DNA of 64,000 nucleotides from Gemmata massiliana (GTDB lineage Bacteria; Planctomycetota; Planctomycetia; Gemmatales; Gemmataceae), in contig HG799467.1 of NCBI GenBank assembly GCA_000531095.1, forward strand, positions 424,421 through 488,420. Reading direction: 5' to 3'. The notes below the pieces were generated by a model that saw nothing but the letters and a program-made list of their open reading frames with translations, had not been told where the DNA came from and made no database searches. Positions 27,211-37,384 of the stretch are shown here, piece after piece. How positions within the stretch are numbered: the stretch's first letter is position 1; every line of letters starts with the position of its first letter. The position numbers and the translations under genes are program-made.

Positions 27211-28650
27211 GTGGCGACAGCGGAACTACCTCCTGCTCGATCGACCGAGCTGCCGCTCGAACCCGAGATGCACCCGCTCGTCAAGAGCGTGCACACCGGG
27301 CAGCCGCACAACTTGGTGACGGTCGGCGACGCGATCGGCAACGTCGTTCTCGACGGCAACCACCCGCGCGGCTGGTGGATCGGCTTTTTGGCCGGCTTCG
27401 CCATGCTGCAGGTGCTGGCGCTCGCGGTGTGCTGGCTGTTCTACATGGGCGTCGGGATCTGGGGCATCAACGTCCCGGTGGCCTGGGGCTTCGCGATCGT
27501 CAACTTCGTGTGGTGGATCGGCATCGGCCACGCCGGGACGCTGATCTCCGCCGTGCTGCTCCTGCTCCACCAGAAGTGGCGCACGTCGATCAACCGATTC
27601 AGCGAGGCCATGACGATCTTCGCGGTCATGTGCGCGGGCCTGTTCCCGCTCTTGCACATGGGCCGCCCGTGGTTCGCGTACTGGCTCTACCCGTTCCCGA
27701 ACGTCGCCGGCGTGTGGCCCCAGTTCCGCAGCCCGCTCACGTGGGACGTGTTCGCCGTTACGACGTACTTCACCGTGTCGCTCGTGTTCTGGTACCTGGG
27801 CCTCGTGCCCGACCTCGCGGCCCTCCGCGACCAGGCCAAAAAGCGCTGGCAGCGCATCGCCTACGGGCTGCTCGCGCTCGGCTGGCGCGGGTCGGCGATC
27901 CACTGGCGCCGGTACGAGAAGGTTTATTTGATCCTCGGCGGGATCAGCACGCCGCTCGTGCTCTCGGTTCACACGGTCGTGTCCTTTGACTTCGCCGTGT
28001 CGATCGTCCCGCTGTGGCACGCGACCATCTTCCCGCCGTTCTTCGTCGCGGGGGCGATCTACTCCGGCTTCGCGATGGTGGTGCTGATCGCGATCCCCGT
28101 GCGCCGGTGGTACAAGCTCGAAGACTTCTTCAGTGACCACCACCTCGACATCATGGGCAAGGTGATGTTGGCGACCGGGTTCCTCGTCACCTACGGGTAC
28201 TTCAGTGAGCTCTGGATGGCGTGGTACGGCCACACCCTCTACGAGTGGGGCACGACGATCGAGCGCATGTTCGGCCCCTACGGGTGGTCGTACTGGTGCC
28301 TGATCGGGTTCAACTGCGTGTTCCCGCTCACGGCGCTGTGGTCGCGGAAGATGCGCGTCAGCCCGTTCTGGATGTCCGCGATCTGCATCTCGGTGCTGAT
28401 CGGGATGTGGTTCGAGCGGTACGTGATCGTGATCACGCTGGCCCGCGAATACCTCCCGAGTGCCTGGGGCCACTACGCGCCGACGCTGTGGGACTACGCC
28501 ACGATGGTCGGCTCGCTCGGGCTGTTCCTGTTCCTGTTCTTCTTGTTCCTCCGATACCTGCCGATGATCTCGATCACCGAGATGCGCGAACTGCTGCCGA
28601 AGAAGCAGGGCGGCGGCGGCGGCCACTCGATCATGGAGAACGCGCCGTGA
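27211..28650 (+). CDS. actC: ACIII quinol-binding membrane subunit ActC (NrfD-like)
   Basis: A 479-residue integral membrane protein of the NrfD/PsrC family with about ten hydrophobic segments. Conserved features include GIGHAGTLISAVLLLLHQKW and HPLVKSVHTGQPHN near the N-terminus. It forms one of the two membrane quinol-oxidising subunits of alternative complex III. The start is GTG 27211, after the hairpin, with GGGA upstream. The last codons overlap the actD start (GTGA). Confidence 0.95.
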   Translation: MATAELPPARSTELPLEPEMHPLVKSVHTGQPHNLVTVGDAIGNVVLDGNHPRGWWIGFLAGFAMLQVLALAVCWLFYMGVGIWGINVPVAWGFAIVNFVWWIGIGHAGTLISAVLLLLHQKWRTSINRFSEAMTIFAVMCAGLFPLLHMGRPWFAYWLYPFPNVAGVWPQFRSPLTWDVFAVTTYFTVSLVFWYLGLVPDLAALRDQAKKRWQRIAYGLLALGWRGSAIHWRRYEKVYLILGGISTPLVLSVHTVVSFDFAVSIVPLWHATIFPPFFVAGAIYSGFAMVVLIAIPVRRWYKLEDFFSDHHLDIMGKVMLATGFLVTYGYFSELWMAWYGHTLYEWGTTIERMFGPYGWSYWCLIGFNCVFPLTALWSRKMRVSPFWMSAICISVLIGMWFERYVIVITLAREYLPSAWGHYAPTLWDYATMVGSLGLFLFLFFLFLRYLPMISITEMRELLPKKQGGGGGHSIMENAP

Positions 28651-29252
28651 GTACCACCGTCACCCCCGGCACCGGCCACGAGCCGGGCCACGCACACGAC
28701 CACGGCCACGCGGACCCGACCGTACCGGTCACCTACGGGCTCCTGGCCGAGTTCGAGACCGCCGACGAGATGTCCCACGCGACCGCGAAAGCGACCGCCG
28801 CCGGGTACACGCACATGGACGCCTACAGCCCGTACCCGGTGGGGGAGGCGGCCGACGCGCTGAACTTCCCCAAGTCGGAGATGGGGCCGATCATGTTCAT
28901 CGGCGGTCTCACGGGGGCGTGCGCCGGGTTCACCATGCAGTACTGGGCGAACACCTGGGGGTACTCGCTGAACATCGGCGGGCGCCCGTACTTCAGTTGG
29001 CCGTCGTTCGTGCCCATCACGTTCGAGATGATGGTGCTCACGACCGCGCTCACGGGGTTGTTCGGCTTCATGGCGCTCTGCGGGCTGCCGCGATACAACC
29101 ACCCGCTATTTAACTCGACGGCGTTCGATCGGGCGACGCGGGACCGCTTCTTCCTGTGCGTCGAAGCGACCGACCCGAAGTTCGATCTCGCCGCGACCCG
29201 GGCCTTCCTGAACGACCTCCACCCATTATCGGTCGAGGAGGTAATGGAATGA
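28647..29252 (+). CDS. actD: ACIII membrane subunit ActD (DUF3341)
   Basis: A 201-residue protein starting at a GTG that overlaps the actC stop by 4 nt. A His/Asp-rich N-terminus (GHEPGHAHDHGHADP) precedes the DUF3341 domain: YGLLAEFETADEMSHATAKA, then MDAYSPYPVGEAADAL and two membrane helices (about 80-105 and 125-150). DUF3341 is the ActD subunit, thought to be structural. The poly-His start is unusual and may bind metal. It ends with an ATGA overlap to actE. Confidence 0.93.
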   Translation: MSTTVTPGTGHEPGHAHDHGHADPTVPVTYGLLAEFETADEMSHATAKATAAGYTHMDAYSPYPVGEAADALNFPKSEMGPIMFIGGLTGACAGFTMQYWANTWGYSLNIGGRPYFSWPSFVPITFEMMVLTTALTGLFGFMALCGLPRYNHPLFNSTAFDRATRDRFFLCVEATDPKFDLAATRAFLNDLHPLSVEEVME

Positions 29253-30103
29253 CCACCGCGCTTTGTGAAGGCACAAGGAAAAAGGACAAAGGAAAAATGG
29301 GGAGCCGATCAATCGGTTTTTACCTTTTCGCTTTTGCCCTTTTGCTCCCCACCACAGTGGGGTGCCGCCAGAAGATGGCCGATCAGCCGTACTACCGGCC
29401 GCTCGAAGCCACCGATTTTTTCGAGGACGGACGCGCCAGCCGGCCGCTCGAGCGCGGGGTCATTCACCGCGCCCAGCGCCTCGAAACCGACCCGCTCGTC
29501 ACCGGGCTGACCGCGGAAGAGTGGAAGCGGAGCTACGAGTACCGCGTGCCGCCCAAGGTCGAGGTGCCCGCGCTCAGTGCCGAGGACCGGATCCCCCGCT
29601 CCGTCGGCGCCCCGCGGTACAACCCGAAGGCCGCCGACAAGCCGAAGGTGTACGTGGACGAGTATCCGTTCCAGATGACGCACGCGGACCTGAAACGCGG
29701 CCAGGAGCGGTTCACGATCTTCTGCGCCGTCTGCCACGGGCCGCTCGGTAACGGCCAGGGCAAGATCTGGGAGCGCGGCTATTTGGTGCCGACCTCGTTC
29801 CACACCAAGAAAGTGTCCCCGAGCGAACTGGACGTGAAGAACCCGCAGGGGTTGGGCATGTCGCGGGGGTACTCGACCTGGGGCATTTCCATCCCGATGG
29901 ACGAGGTGCCGGTCGGGTACTACTTCGAGGTCATGACGAAGGGGTACGGCGGGATGCCGAGTTACTCGGCCCAGATTCCTGCCGCCGACCGGTGGCGGAT
30001 CATCGCGTACATCCGGGCGCTGCAGTTGAGCCAGAGCGCCGACGCTGCGAAACTGCCGCCGGAAATCAAGAAATTGCTCGACGAGACGGGAGGTAAGAAG
30101 TGA
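29249..30103 (+). CDS. actE: ACIII monoheme cytochrome c subunit ActE
   Basis: A 284-residue lipoprotein cytochrome. The ATG overlaps the actD stop (ATGA). After a basic stretch (RKKDKGKMGSRS) comes a hydrophobic segment ending LPTTVGC, a lipobox with Cys near residue 39. The single heme motif CAVCH is at 159-163, and the likely distal ligand region is GYGGMPSY. It should be the membrane-tethered electron exit of ACIII. The signal-peptide DNA lies within a purine/pyrimidine hairpin repeat. The stop overlaps the actF GTG. Confidence 0.92.
   Translation: MTTALCEGTRKKDKGKMGSRSIGFYLFAFALLLPTTVGCRQKMADQPYYRPLEATDFFEDGRASRPLERGVIHRAQRLETDPLVTGLTAEEWKRSYEYRVPPKVEVPALSAEDRIPRSVGAPRYNPKAADKPKVYVDEYPFQMTHADLKRGQERFTIFCAVCHGPLGNGQGKIWERGYLVPTSFHTKKVSPSELDVKNPQGLGMSRGYSTWGISIPMDEVPVGYYFEVMTKGYGGMPSYSAQIPAADRWRIIAYIRALQLSQSADAAKLPPEIKKLLDETGGKK
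29255..29350. repeat. Purine/pyrimidine-skewed hairpin at the 5' end of actE
   Basis: A purine-rich strand (GGAAAAAGGACAAAGGAAAA, from 29269) faces a pyrimidine-rich strand (TTTTTACCTTTTCGCTTTTG, from 29317), approximately complementary, around a CCGAT/ATCGG core. It codes for the basic and hydrophobic parts of the ActE signal peptide. It is similar in type to the hairpin at 15041-15175. Confidence 0.55.
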
Positions 30104-31614
30104 GTAGTACTCCCGCAGCGGCACCGCCGGCGCCCGCCGACCAGCCCGACTGGTCCGGGTACACCCGTGTCGCGCTCATCATGGCCGTGGTCGGCTGGGT
30201 GCTGTTCGCCATCGTCGGCTTCGTTAACTACGGCGCGGCCAGTTCGCACGCGGTCGATGCCGCCGCGAAGGTCGAGAAGGCTAAGACCGAAAATACGCCG
30301 GACGGTCTCGCGCAGGCCGAGGCGGAGAAGGCCCACGCCGACGATGAGGTTCACGACTCGAAGTCGCGGTTCATGGTCGCGTATCTGTCCGGGTTCACCT
30401 ACTGGCTGAGCCTGCCGGTGGGCGCGCTCGCGCTGCTCATGATCCGCTACGTCGCCAAGACGTCGTGGGGGCTGTTGCTCACGCGCCCGTTCGAGGCCGC
30501 GACGCGGACCCTGCCGCTCACGATCCTGCTGTTCCTGCCGATCGTCGGTGCTGTCGCGTACCACGACGACAAGCACGAGGCCCCGCTCTCGCCGTACTGG
30601 TGGTCCAGCCCGGCGCACGCGGCGCACGAATCGCACGACGTCAAGAACGACGCGCACGCCGATCCCGGCGACAAGCGGCAGCAGGCCGAAAAGCTCGGCA
30701 AGTTGCACCTGAACAAGGCCATCGCCGATCGCCAGGAGGCCGAGCGCAAGGAACGCGACGAGAACATCTACGGCTACCTCTCGGTGCCGGGGTTCGTCAT
30801 CAACAGCGCGATCGTGTTCGGCGTGTGGGGAATCCTGATTTTCTTCCTCAACAAGTGGGGCAAGGAGACCTCCGACGCGACCGACCCGCGGGTCGTGGAC
30901 CGCGGGCTGATCAAGCTCCAGAACATCTCGGGGCCGGGGCTGATCCTGTTCGCGATCATCACCACGTCCGCGGCGACGCAGTGGACGATGTCGCTCGAAC
31001 CGGGGTGGTCGAGCACGATGTTCCCGGTGATCTTCTCCGTGAACACGTTCCTCACCACGATGGCGTTCGGCGTGTCGATGTTCCTGTTGATCGCGGACCG
31101 GCCCCCGTTCCGGGGGTTCATGCGGCCCAAGTTCCAGTTGGACATGGCCACGCTGATGCTCGTGTTCACGCTGTTCTGGTCGTACACCTCGTTCAGCCAG
31201 TTCATGCTGGTGTGGATCGGGAACCTGCCCGAAGAGATCCCGTTCTTCCTGAAGCGGTCGAACGAGCACGGCGCCCGGTCGTTCTGGTGGTTCGTGTCGG
31301 CGGCGCTGATCGCGCTGCACTTCGCGCTGCCGTTCGTGCTGCTGCTGTTCCGCAACATCAAACTGCACCCGAAGCGGTTGCGGATCGTCGCGCTGTACCT
31401 GATGGTTATTTGTGCCGTTGACGTGATCTGGTGGGTCGCCCCGAGCGCCCCGGCGCACGGGAGCTTCCCGACGTACCTGATGGACGTCGGCGCGGTCCTC
31501 GGTGTGGGCGGGGTGTGGCTCATGTTCTTCGTCTACCAGTTGAAGCAGCGGCCGATTTTCCCGGACAACCAAGCGTTCTTGCTGCCGGAGGGGCACCACC
31601 ATGAGCAGCACTAA
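30100..31614 (+). CDS. actF: ACIII second quinol-binding membrane subunit ActF
   Basis: A 504-residue polytopic protein starting at GTG 30100 (GTGA overlap with actE). After one helix (about 22-45) comes a charged, partly coiled loop (KVEKAKTENTPDGLAQAEAE), then the NrfD-like membrane core: FMRPKFQLDMATLMLVFTLF, YTSFSQFMLVWIGNLPEEIP and the final helices. Length and position fit ActF. A His/Asp-rich segment around 165-200 is prominent. Its 3' end overlaps the next gene by 14 nt. Confidence 0.93.
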   Translation: MSSTPAAAPPAPADQPDWSGYTRVALIMAVVGWVLFAIVGFVNYGAASSHAVDAAAKVEKAKTENTPDGLAQAEAEKAHADDEVHDSKSRFMVAYLSGFTYWLSLPVGALALLMIRYVAKTSWGLLLTRPFEAATRTLPLTILLFLPIVGAVAYHDDKHEAPLSPYWWSSPAHAAHESHDVKNDAHADPGDKRQQAEKLGKLHLNKAIADRQEAERKERDENIYGYLSVPGFVINSAIVFGVWGILIFFLNKWGKETSDATDPRVVDRGLIKLQNISGPGLILFAIITTSAATQWTMSLEPGWSSTMFPVIFSVNTFLTTMAFGVSMFLLIADRPPFRGFMRPKFQLDMATLMLVFTLFWSYTSFSQFMLVWIGNLPEEIPFFLKRSNEHGARSFWWFVSAALIALHFALPFVLLLFRNIKLHPKRLRIVALYLMVICAVDVIWWVAPSAPAHGSFPTYLMDVGAVLGVGGVWLMFFVYQLKQRPIFPDNQAFLLPEGHHHEQH

Positions 31615-32329
31615 TCCCTCACCCCAAGACCCGGTCGTGAAACTCGCACCGAAGGGGCCGGGCGCGCCGGCGCACGACGACCACGATCTGAGTGGTCCGC
31701 CGTCCGCGGAAACGATCAAGCGCGGTTACGAAGAGGACAAGTACGACACCAAGACGGTCCTCAGCGTCCCGCTGCTCGTGGTGCTGTTCTTCGTGCTCGC
31801 GTTCGGCACCGTCACCGTGTTGTTCTCGGTGTACTCGAAGCCGACCGTGGACCCGAAGGCTCACCCGCAAGCGAAGGCGCGTAACGAGGCGGACCTCAAC
31901 ACCCGCCTGGGGCGCATTCACCGCGGCGGCGAAGTCGATCAGCCGCGCCTGGAACCGCTCCGGATGCGGTCAGGCGAGGCCCGTGCGATCACCCGGCCGG
32001 AGTTGCCGACCGGGAACTCGCCGGAGCTGCACCCGGAAGACCTGATCCCGAACAAGGACCGGTTCCCGGAACTGTACGCGACGGACAAGGGGCGCATCGG
32101 GCTCGATAAGACGATGGCCCTGGACGGCGACGCGCTGAAATCGCTGTTCAAGTCGTCCGCCCCGCCGCTCGTGGAAGAGGCGTCGCGGTTCGCGCCGAGC
32201 GGGTCCAACGCCGGGCGCGGGGGCGAGGGGTCTCAAGTTGTCGTGCCGAAAGTGCCCGAAGTGAAGCCGCCGGCGCCGAAAACGACCGAGCCGGCTCCGA
32301 CACCGAAGGGGAAGGAGAACAAGAAGTGA
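31601..32329 (+). CDS. Single-pass membrane protein of the act-cox operon
   Basis: A 242-residue protein with one hydrophobic helix at about 52-75 (VLSVPLLVVLFFVLAFGTVT), a short Pro-rich cytosolic N-terminus and a ~165-residue presumably periplasmic part ending in a Pro/Lys-rich tail. No heme, metal or enzyme motif is seen. Translational overlap with actF and with the SCO gene shows it belongs to the complex or its assembly. It could be an ActG-like accessory subunit, but the sequence does not prove it. Confidence 0.75.
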   Translation: MSSTNPSPQDPVVKLAPKGPGAPAHDDHDLSGPPSAETIKRGYEEDKYDTKTVLSVPLLVVLFFVLAFGTVTVLFSVYSKPTVDPKAHPQAKARNEADLNTRLGRIHRGGEVDQPRLEPLRMRSGEARAITRPELPTGNSPELHPEDLIPNKDRFPELYATDKGRIGLDKTMALDGDALKSLFKSSAPPLVEEASRFAPSGSNAGRGGEGSQVVVPKVPEVKPPAPKTTEPAPTPKGKENKK

Positions 32330-33375
32330 CACGCGCGAGCCGCTTCGCTCCTGTCGCTCTGCTCGCGGCCCTTTTCGGAGTGGTCGCGCTCCCGCTGCCG
32401 GCGCTCGCCGGTAACGACGGCGTCGTGCCGGCGCACGACCAGAAGAACCCCTCGCTCTCTGCGGCCCGCATCGACGAGCAGATCGGGGCACAGGTGCCAC
32501 TGGACCTCGTGTTCCGCGACGAGGACGACAAGCCGATCGCGTTGCGGGATTGCATTGCGGGGAAACCCACGATCCTCGTGCCGGTGTACTACCGGTGCCC
32601 GATGCTCTGCTCGAAGATGCTCAACGGTCTGCTCGACACGATGCGAGCCATGCCGGAGAACTTCTCCATCGGTGAACAGTTCAACGTCGTGACCGTGAGC
32701 ATGGACCCGAAGGAGCACAGCGGGCTGGCGAAGGAAAAGAAGGCCAATTACGTCGGCCTGTACGCGCGGCCGGGGCCGGCGGCCGAAGCGGGGTGGCGGT
32801 TCCTGACGGGAACGAAGGAATCGAGCACCGCGCTCCTGAACGCGATCGGATACCGTTACGAGTTCGACAAAATGCTGAAGGAGTACGACCACCCGAGCGG
32901 ACTGGTCATACTCTCGCCGACCGGGAAGGTCACGCGGTACTTCTACGGCATCAGCTACGACGGCGAGTTTGAACTGCCCGAGCAATCTAAGTGGCAGGGG
33001 AACGGCGCGAGACCGGATCTAACCGACGCCGAACTCCGTGCCCGGATGGAGACGGACCCGGAGAAGCGCCGGAACTACACCCGCCCCACCACCACGCTGC
33101 GGCTCTCGCTGATCGAGGCCGCGGACGGGAAGGGCGGGTCGCTCTTCGACAAACTCACGCTCCTGTGTTACCGCTACGATTCGCTGCACAAGGGCTACTC
33201 GCTCAACGTGCTCCGCGTGGTTCAGGCCGGGGGGATTCTGACGCTCCTGGCACTCGCGATCGGTGTCTTTGTAGCGCTGCGGCGCGAGCGCCGGTCCCGC
33301 ACCCTTTCGCCGGCACTGCCCGACGGCGCGGCCGGCGCCCCGTCCAACGTGTTACCCTCCGGGGGGACCGCATGA
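32326..33375 (+). CDS. SCO/SenC copper-chaperone-like protein with C-terminal helix
   Basis: A 349-residue exported protein starting at GTG 32326 (GTGA overlap). It has a signal peptide (1-28) and a thioredoxin-like SCO domain with the copper motif YRCPMLC (91-97) and YGISYDGEF near the end of the domain. The third ligand His expected in the classic DxxxH site is not clear. A C-terminal membrane helix (about 305-325) anchors it. It lies between actF and coxB, so it probably loads the CuA site of subunit II. A second, smaller SCO gene lies at 40894. Confidence 0.88.
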   Translation: MTRASRFAPVALLAALFGVVALPLPALAGNDGVVPAHDQKNPSLSAARIDEQIGAQVPLDLVFRDEDDKPIALRDCIAGKPTILVPVYYRCPMLCSKMLNGLLDTMRAMPENFSIGEQFNVVTVSMDPKEHSGLAKEKKANYVGLYARPGPAAEAGWRFLTGTKESSTALLNAIGYRYEFDKMLKEYDHPSGLVILSPTGKVTRYFYGISYDGEFELPEQSKWQGNGARPDLTDAELRARMETDPEKRRNYTRPTTTLRLSLIEAADGKGGSLFDKLTLLCYRYDSLHKGYSLNVLRVVQAGGILTLLALAIGVFVALRRERRSRTLSPALPDGAAGAPSNVLPSGGTA

Positions 33376-34474
33376 CGACCCTGAGCATGTTACCGTTCAT
33401 CCCCGAGCGGGCGTCCACGCTGGCCGACCAGTTCGAGTACCTGTTCTGGTACATCACCATCACCACGGGCGTCGTGGGGCTGGGGGTGTACGCGGCACTG
33501 GCGTACTTCTGTGTCCGGTACCGGCGCGGCGCGACCAGCGGCTCTACGCCCCGCATCCTGGGGTCGACCCGGCTGGAACTGGCCTGGACGGTCGTGCCGC
33601 TACTCGTGTTCCTCACGTTCTTCGCGTGGGGCATGTTCGTGTACAACCACGCGGCGCACGCGCCGGCCGATTCCGAAGAGATCTTCGTTATCGGCAAGCA
33701 GTGGATGTGGAAGGCCCAGTACCCCAACGGCCAGCGGGTCATCATCGGCGGGAACCCGGCCAACATGACCGAGGCCGAGCGGAAGTCGATCGGCAAACTG
33801 GTGCTGCCGCTGAACAAGCCGGTGAAGCTGACGCTCACCTCGGAAGACGTGATCCACGACTTCGGCGTGCCCGCGTTCCGCTCGAAGATCGACGTGCTCC
33901 CCGGGCGCTACACGACGGTCTGGTACCAGCCGACGAAGCTCGGCGAGTACCACGTCTACTGCGATCAGTATTGCGGCACCTGGCACTCCCTGATGGTCGG
34001 CAAGATCGCCGTCGTCCCGGAACAGGACTACCGCGACTTCCTCCAGGGCTTCAAGCCGCTCCAGGGGTCGGACAACGCGGTGGACGGCTCGCTGGCTCAC
34101 GAGGGCCGGCAACTGTTCCTGAAGCTCCAGTGCATCAACTGCCACGGGGCGAACGCGACCGCCAAGGCGCCGGTGCTCGAGGGGCTGTACGGGAGCCGCG
34201 TGCCGCTTGGCGGGGGGGGGCCGAGATCGCGGACGACCACTACATCATCGAGTCCATCCGCCGCCCGCGGCTGAAGGCCGTCGAAGGGTGGGAGAAGATC
34301 ATGCCGGCCTACGACGAGAGCCAAGTGTCGGCCGAAGAAATGAACGCGCTCGTGGCATACATTCGGAGCCTGAAGAAGGGCACCACGCCGGACAACACCC
34401 AGCGGTTCCCGGCTCCGGTCGGCGCGCCGACCGAGCGGACCCCGTCCACCGTGCCCACGCCGGGAGGGAAATGA
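33372..34474 (+). CDS. coxB: Cytochrome c oxidase subunit II with cytochrome c domain; frame broken at a G9 run
   Basis: A protein of about 367 residues when the frame is repaired. Two N-terminal helices (about 20-48 and 66-92) are followed by the CuA cupredoxin domain, with CDQYCGTWHSLM supplying the ligands and WMWKAQYPNG the aromatic stretch. A C-terminal cytochrome c domain has CINCH, so this is a caa3-type subunit. At 34212-34220 a run of nine G shifts the frame: the domain continues one frame over as AEIADDHYIIESIRRPRLKA and stops at 34474 beside coxA. Ten G (or seven) would restore it. The first frame alone would end at 34274. GGGGGGA precedes the ATG. Confidence 0.9.
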
Positions 34475-34477
34475 TTC

Positions 34478-36227
<1,750 letters not shown>

Positions 36228-36238
<11 letters not shown>

Positions 36239-36923
36239 CACCCACTCACCGGTGCTGAAGCACCACTTCGAGGACCTGGGTCAGCAGCACGCCTGCGAGC
36301 GGCTGGGAATGTGGATGTTCCTGGCCACGGAGATCCTGTTCTTCGGCGGCCTTTTTGGGGCGTACACGGTGTACCGGCTCTGGTACCCGGAAGAATTCGT
36401 GTTCGCCAGCGCGCAGTTGAACCGGACGTTCGCGACCATCAACACGATGTTCCTGATCACCAGTAGCCTCACGATTACGCTGGCGATCCGGTCCGCGAAA
36501 CTCGGCGACCGCGGCGCGCTGATCCGCAACCTGCTCATCACCGCGGCGCTGGCGACTGCGTTCATGGTGGTGAAAGGATTCGAGTACGCGGAGGACTTCC
36601 ACGAACACCTCGTGCCCGGTCCGTCGTTCAGCCACGAGATCGCCGGGAAGGCCGTTGAACACGGACTGGACCCGGGCAAAGTGCAGTTGTTCCTGTGCTT
36701 CTACTACATCATGACCGGTATCCACGGGATTCACATTCTCGTGGGCATCGGGTGCATCCTGTGGCTGGTGTGGGAAGCGTGGCGCGGGACGATCCCGCCC
36801 GAGAACTACTCCACCGTCGAAGTGGTCAGCCTCTACTGGCACTTGGTGGACGCGATCTGGCTGTTCCTGATGCCGCTCCTGTACCTCGCCGGTGCCGGTA
36901 GTGGGTATGTGCCGCACCACTAG
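36228..36923 (+). CDS. coxC: Cytochrome c oxidase subunit III
   Basis: A 231-residue membrane protein with seven predicted helices and family motifs [38 protein letters not shown]-like and [20 protein letters not shown]. It supports subunit I proton uptake. The best start is a TTG at 36228, overlapping the coxA end by 11 nt, with AAGGAG seven to eight bases upstream. The rare start codon with overlap suggests translational coupling. Confidence 0.94.
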
Positions 36924-36938
36924 CGTAACGTCTCTGGG

Positions 36939-36972
36939 TCCGTGGCGCGGGCGATTCTGCCCGTGCCACGGA
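36939..36972. repeat. Intercistronic hairpin between coxC and coxD
   Basis: TCCGTGGC..CGGGC and GCCCG..GCCACGGA arms (36939-36952 and 36959-36972) form a GC-rich stem with a 6-nt loop and no T run. It is likely an mRNA stability or attenuation element rather than a full stop, since the operon continues. Confidence 0.6.
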
Positions 36973-37012
36973 TGAGATACCTAAGAATTCCCGCGTTGCC
37001 CGGACGATTCCA

Positions 37013-37360
37013 ATGGCCAATCCAACGACCCACGGCACGACAACGTCCGACGACCCGCACGGCATTCGCGCGAGCGCCGATAGCCCCGCGCTGCTCCTGG
37101 CGGTGTTCGCCGGCATCATCGGGCTGGCGCTGGCGAACATCGGGATCTCGATGCAGGTCGGGCCGACCAAGTTCATGCTGCCTCTGCAGCTCGCGATCGG
37201 CTCCATACAAGCGGGCCTCGTGGCGTACTACTTCATGCACTTGCGCCAGGGCGACAAGGTGGTGATCCTCACCGCCCTCTCGTCGCTGTTCTGGATGGGC
37301 ATTCTGTTCGTACTGTTCATGGGCGACTACATGACGCGGCACCTCGTCGTCGGCTCGTAG
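37013..37360 (+). CDS. coxD: Cytochrome c oxidase subunit IV
   Basis: A 115-residue protein with three hydrophobic segments (about 27-47, 55-75 and 82-105) and the pattern LQLAIGSIQAGLVAYYFMHL, typical of the prokaryotic COX4/caa3 small subunit. It stabilises the oxidase. It lies 89 nt after coxC, past a hairpin, and just before the diheme cytochrome gene. Confidence 0.85.
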   Translation: MANPTTHGTTTSDDPHGIRASADSPALLLAVFAGIIGLALANIGISMQVGPTKFMLPLQLAIGSIQAGLVAYYFMHLRQGDKVVILTALSSLFWMGILFVLFMGDYMTRHLVVGS

Positions 37361-37384
37361 TTCGTGCCGGAGGACCGGACCGGG

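Noticed and set aside
27226-28626. 466-codon minus-strand frame opposite actC
   Set aside because: Antisense shadow with no recognisable domain; actC is certain.
29962-31719. 585-codon minus-strand frame opposite actF
   Set aside because: It has low-complexity Arg/Glu/His-rich composition typical of antisense frames in high-GC DNA.
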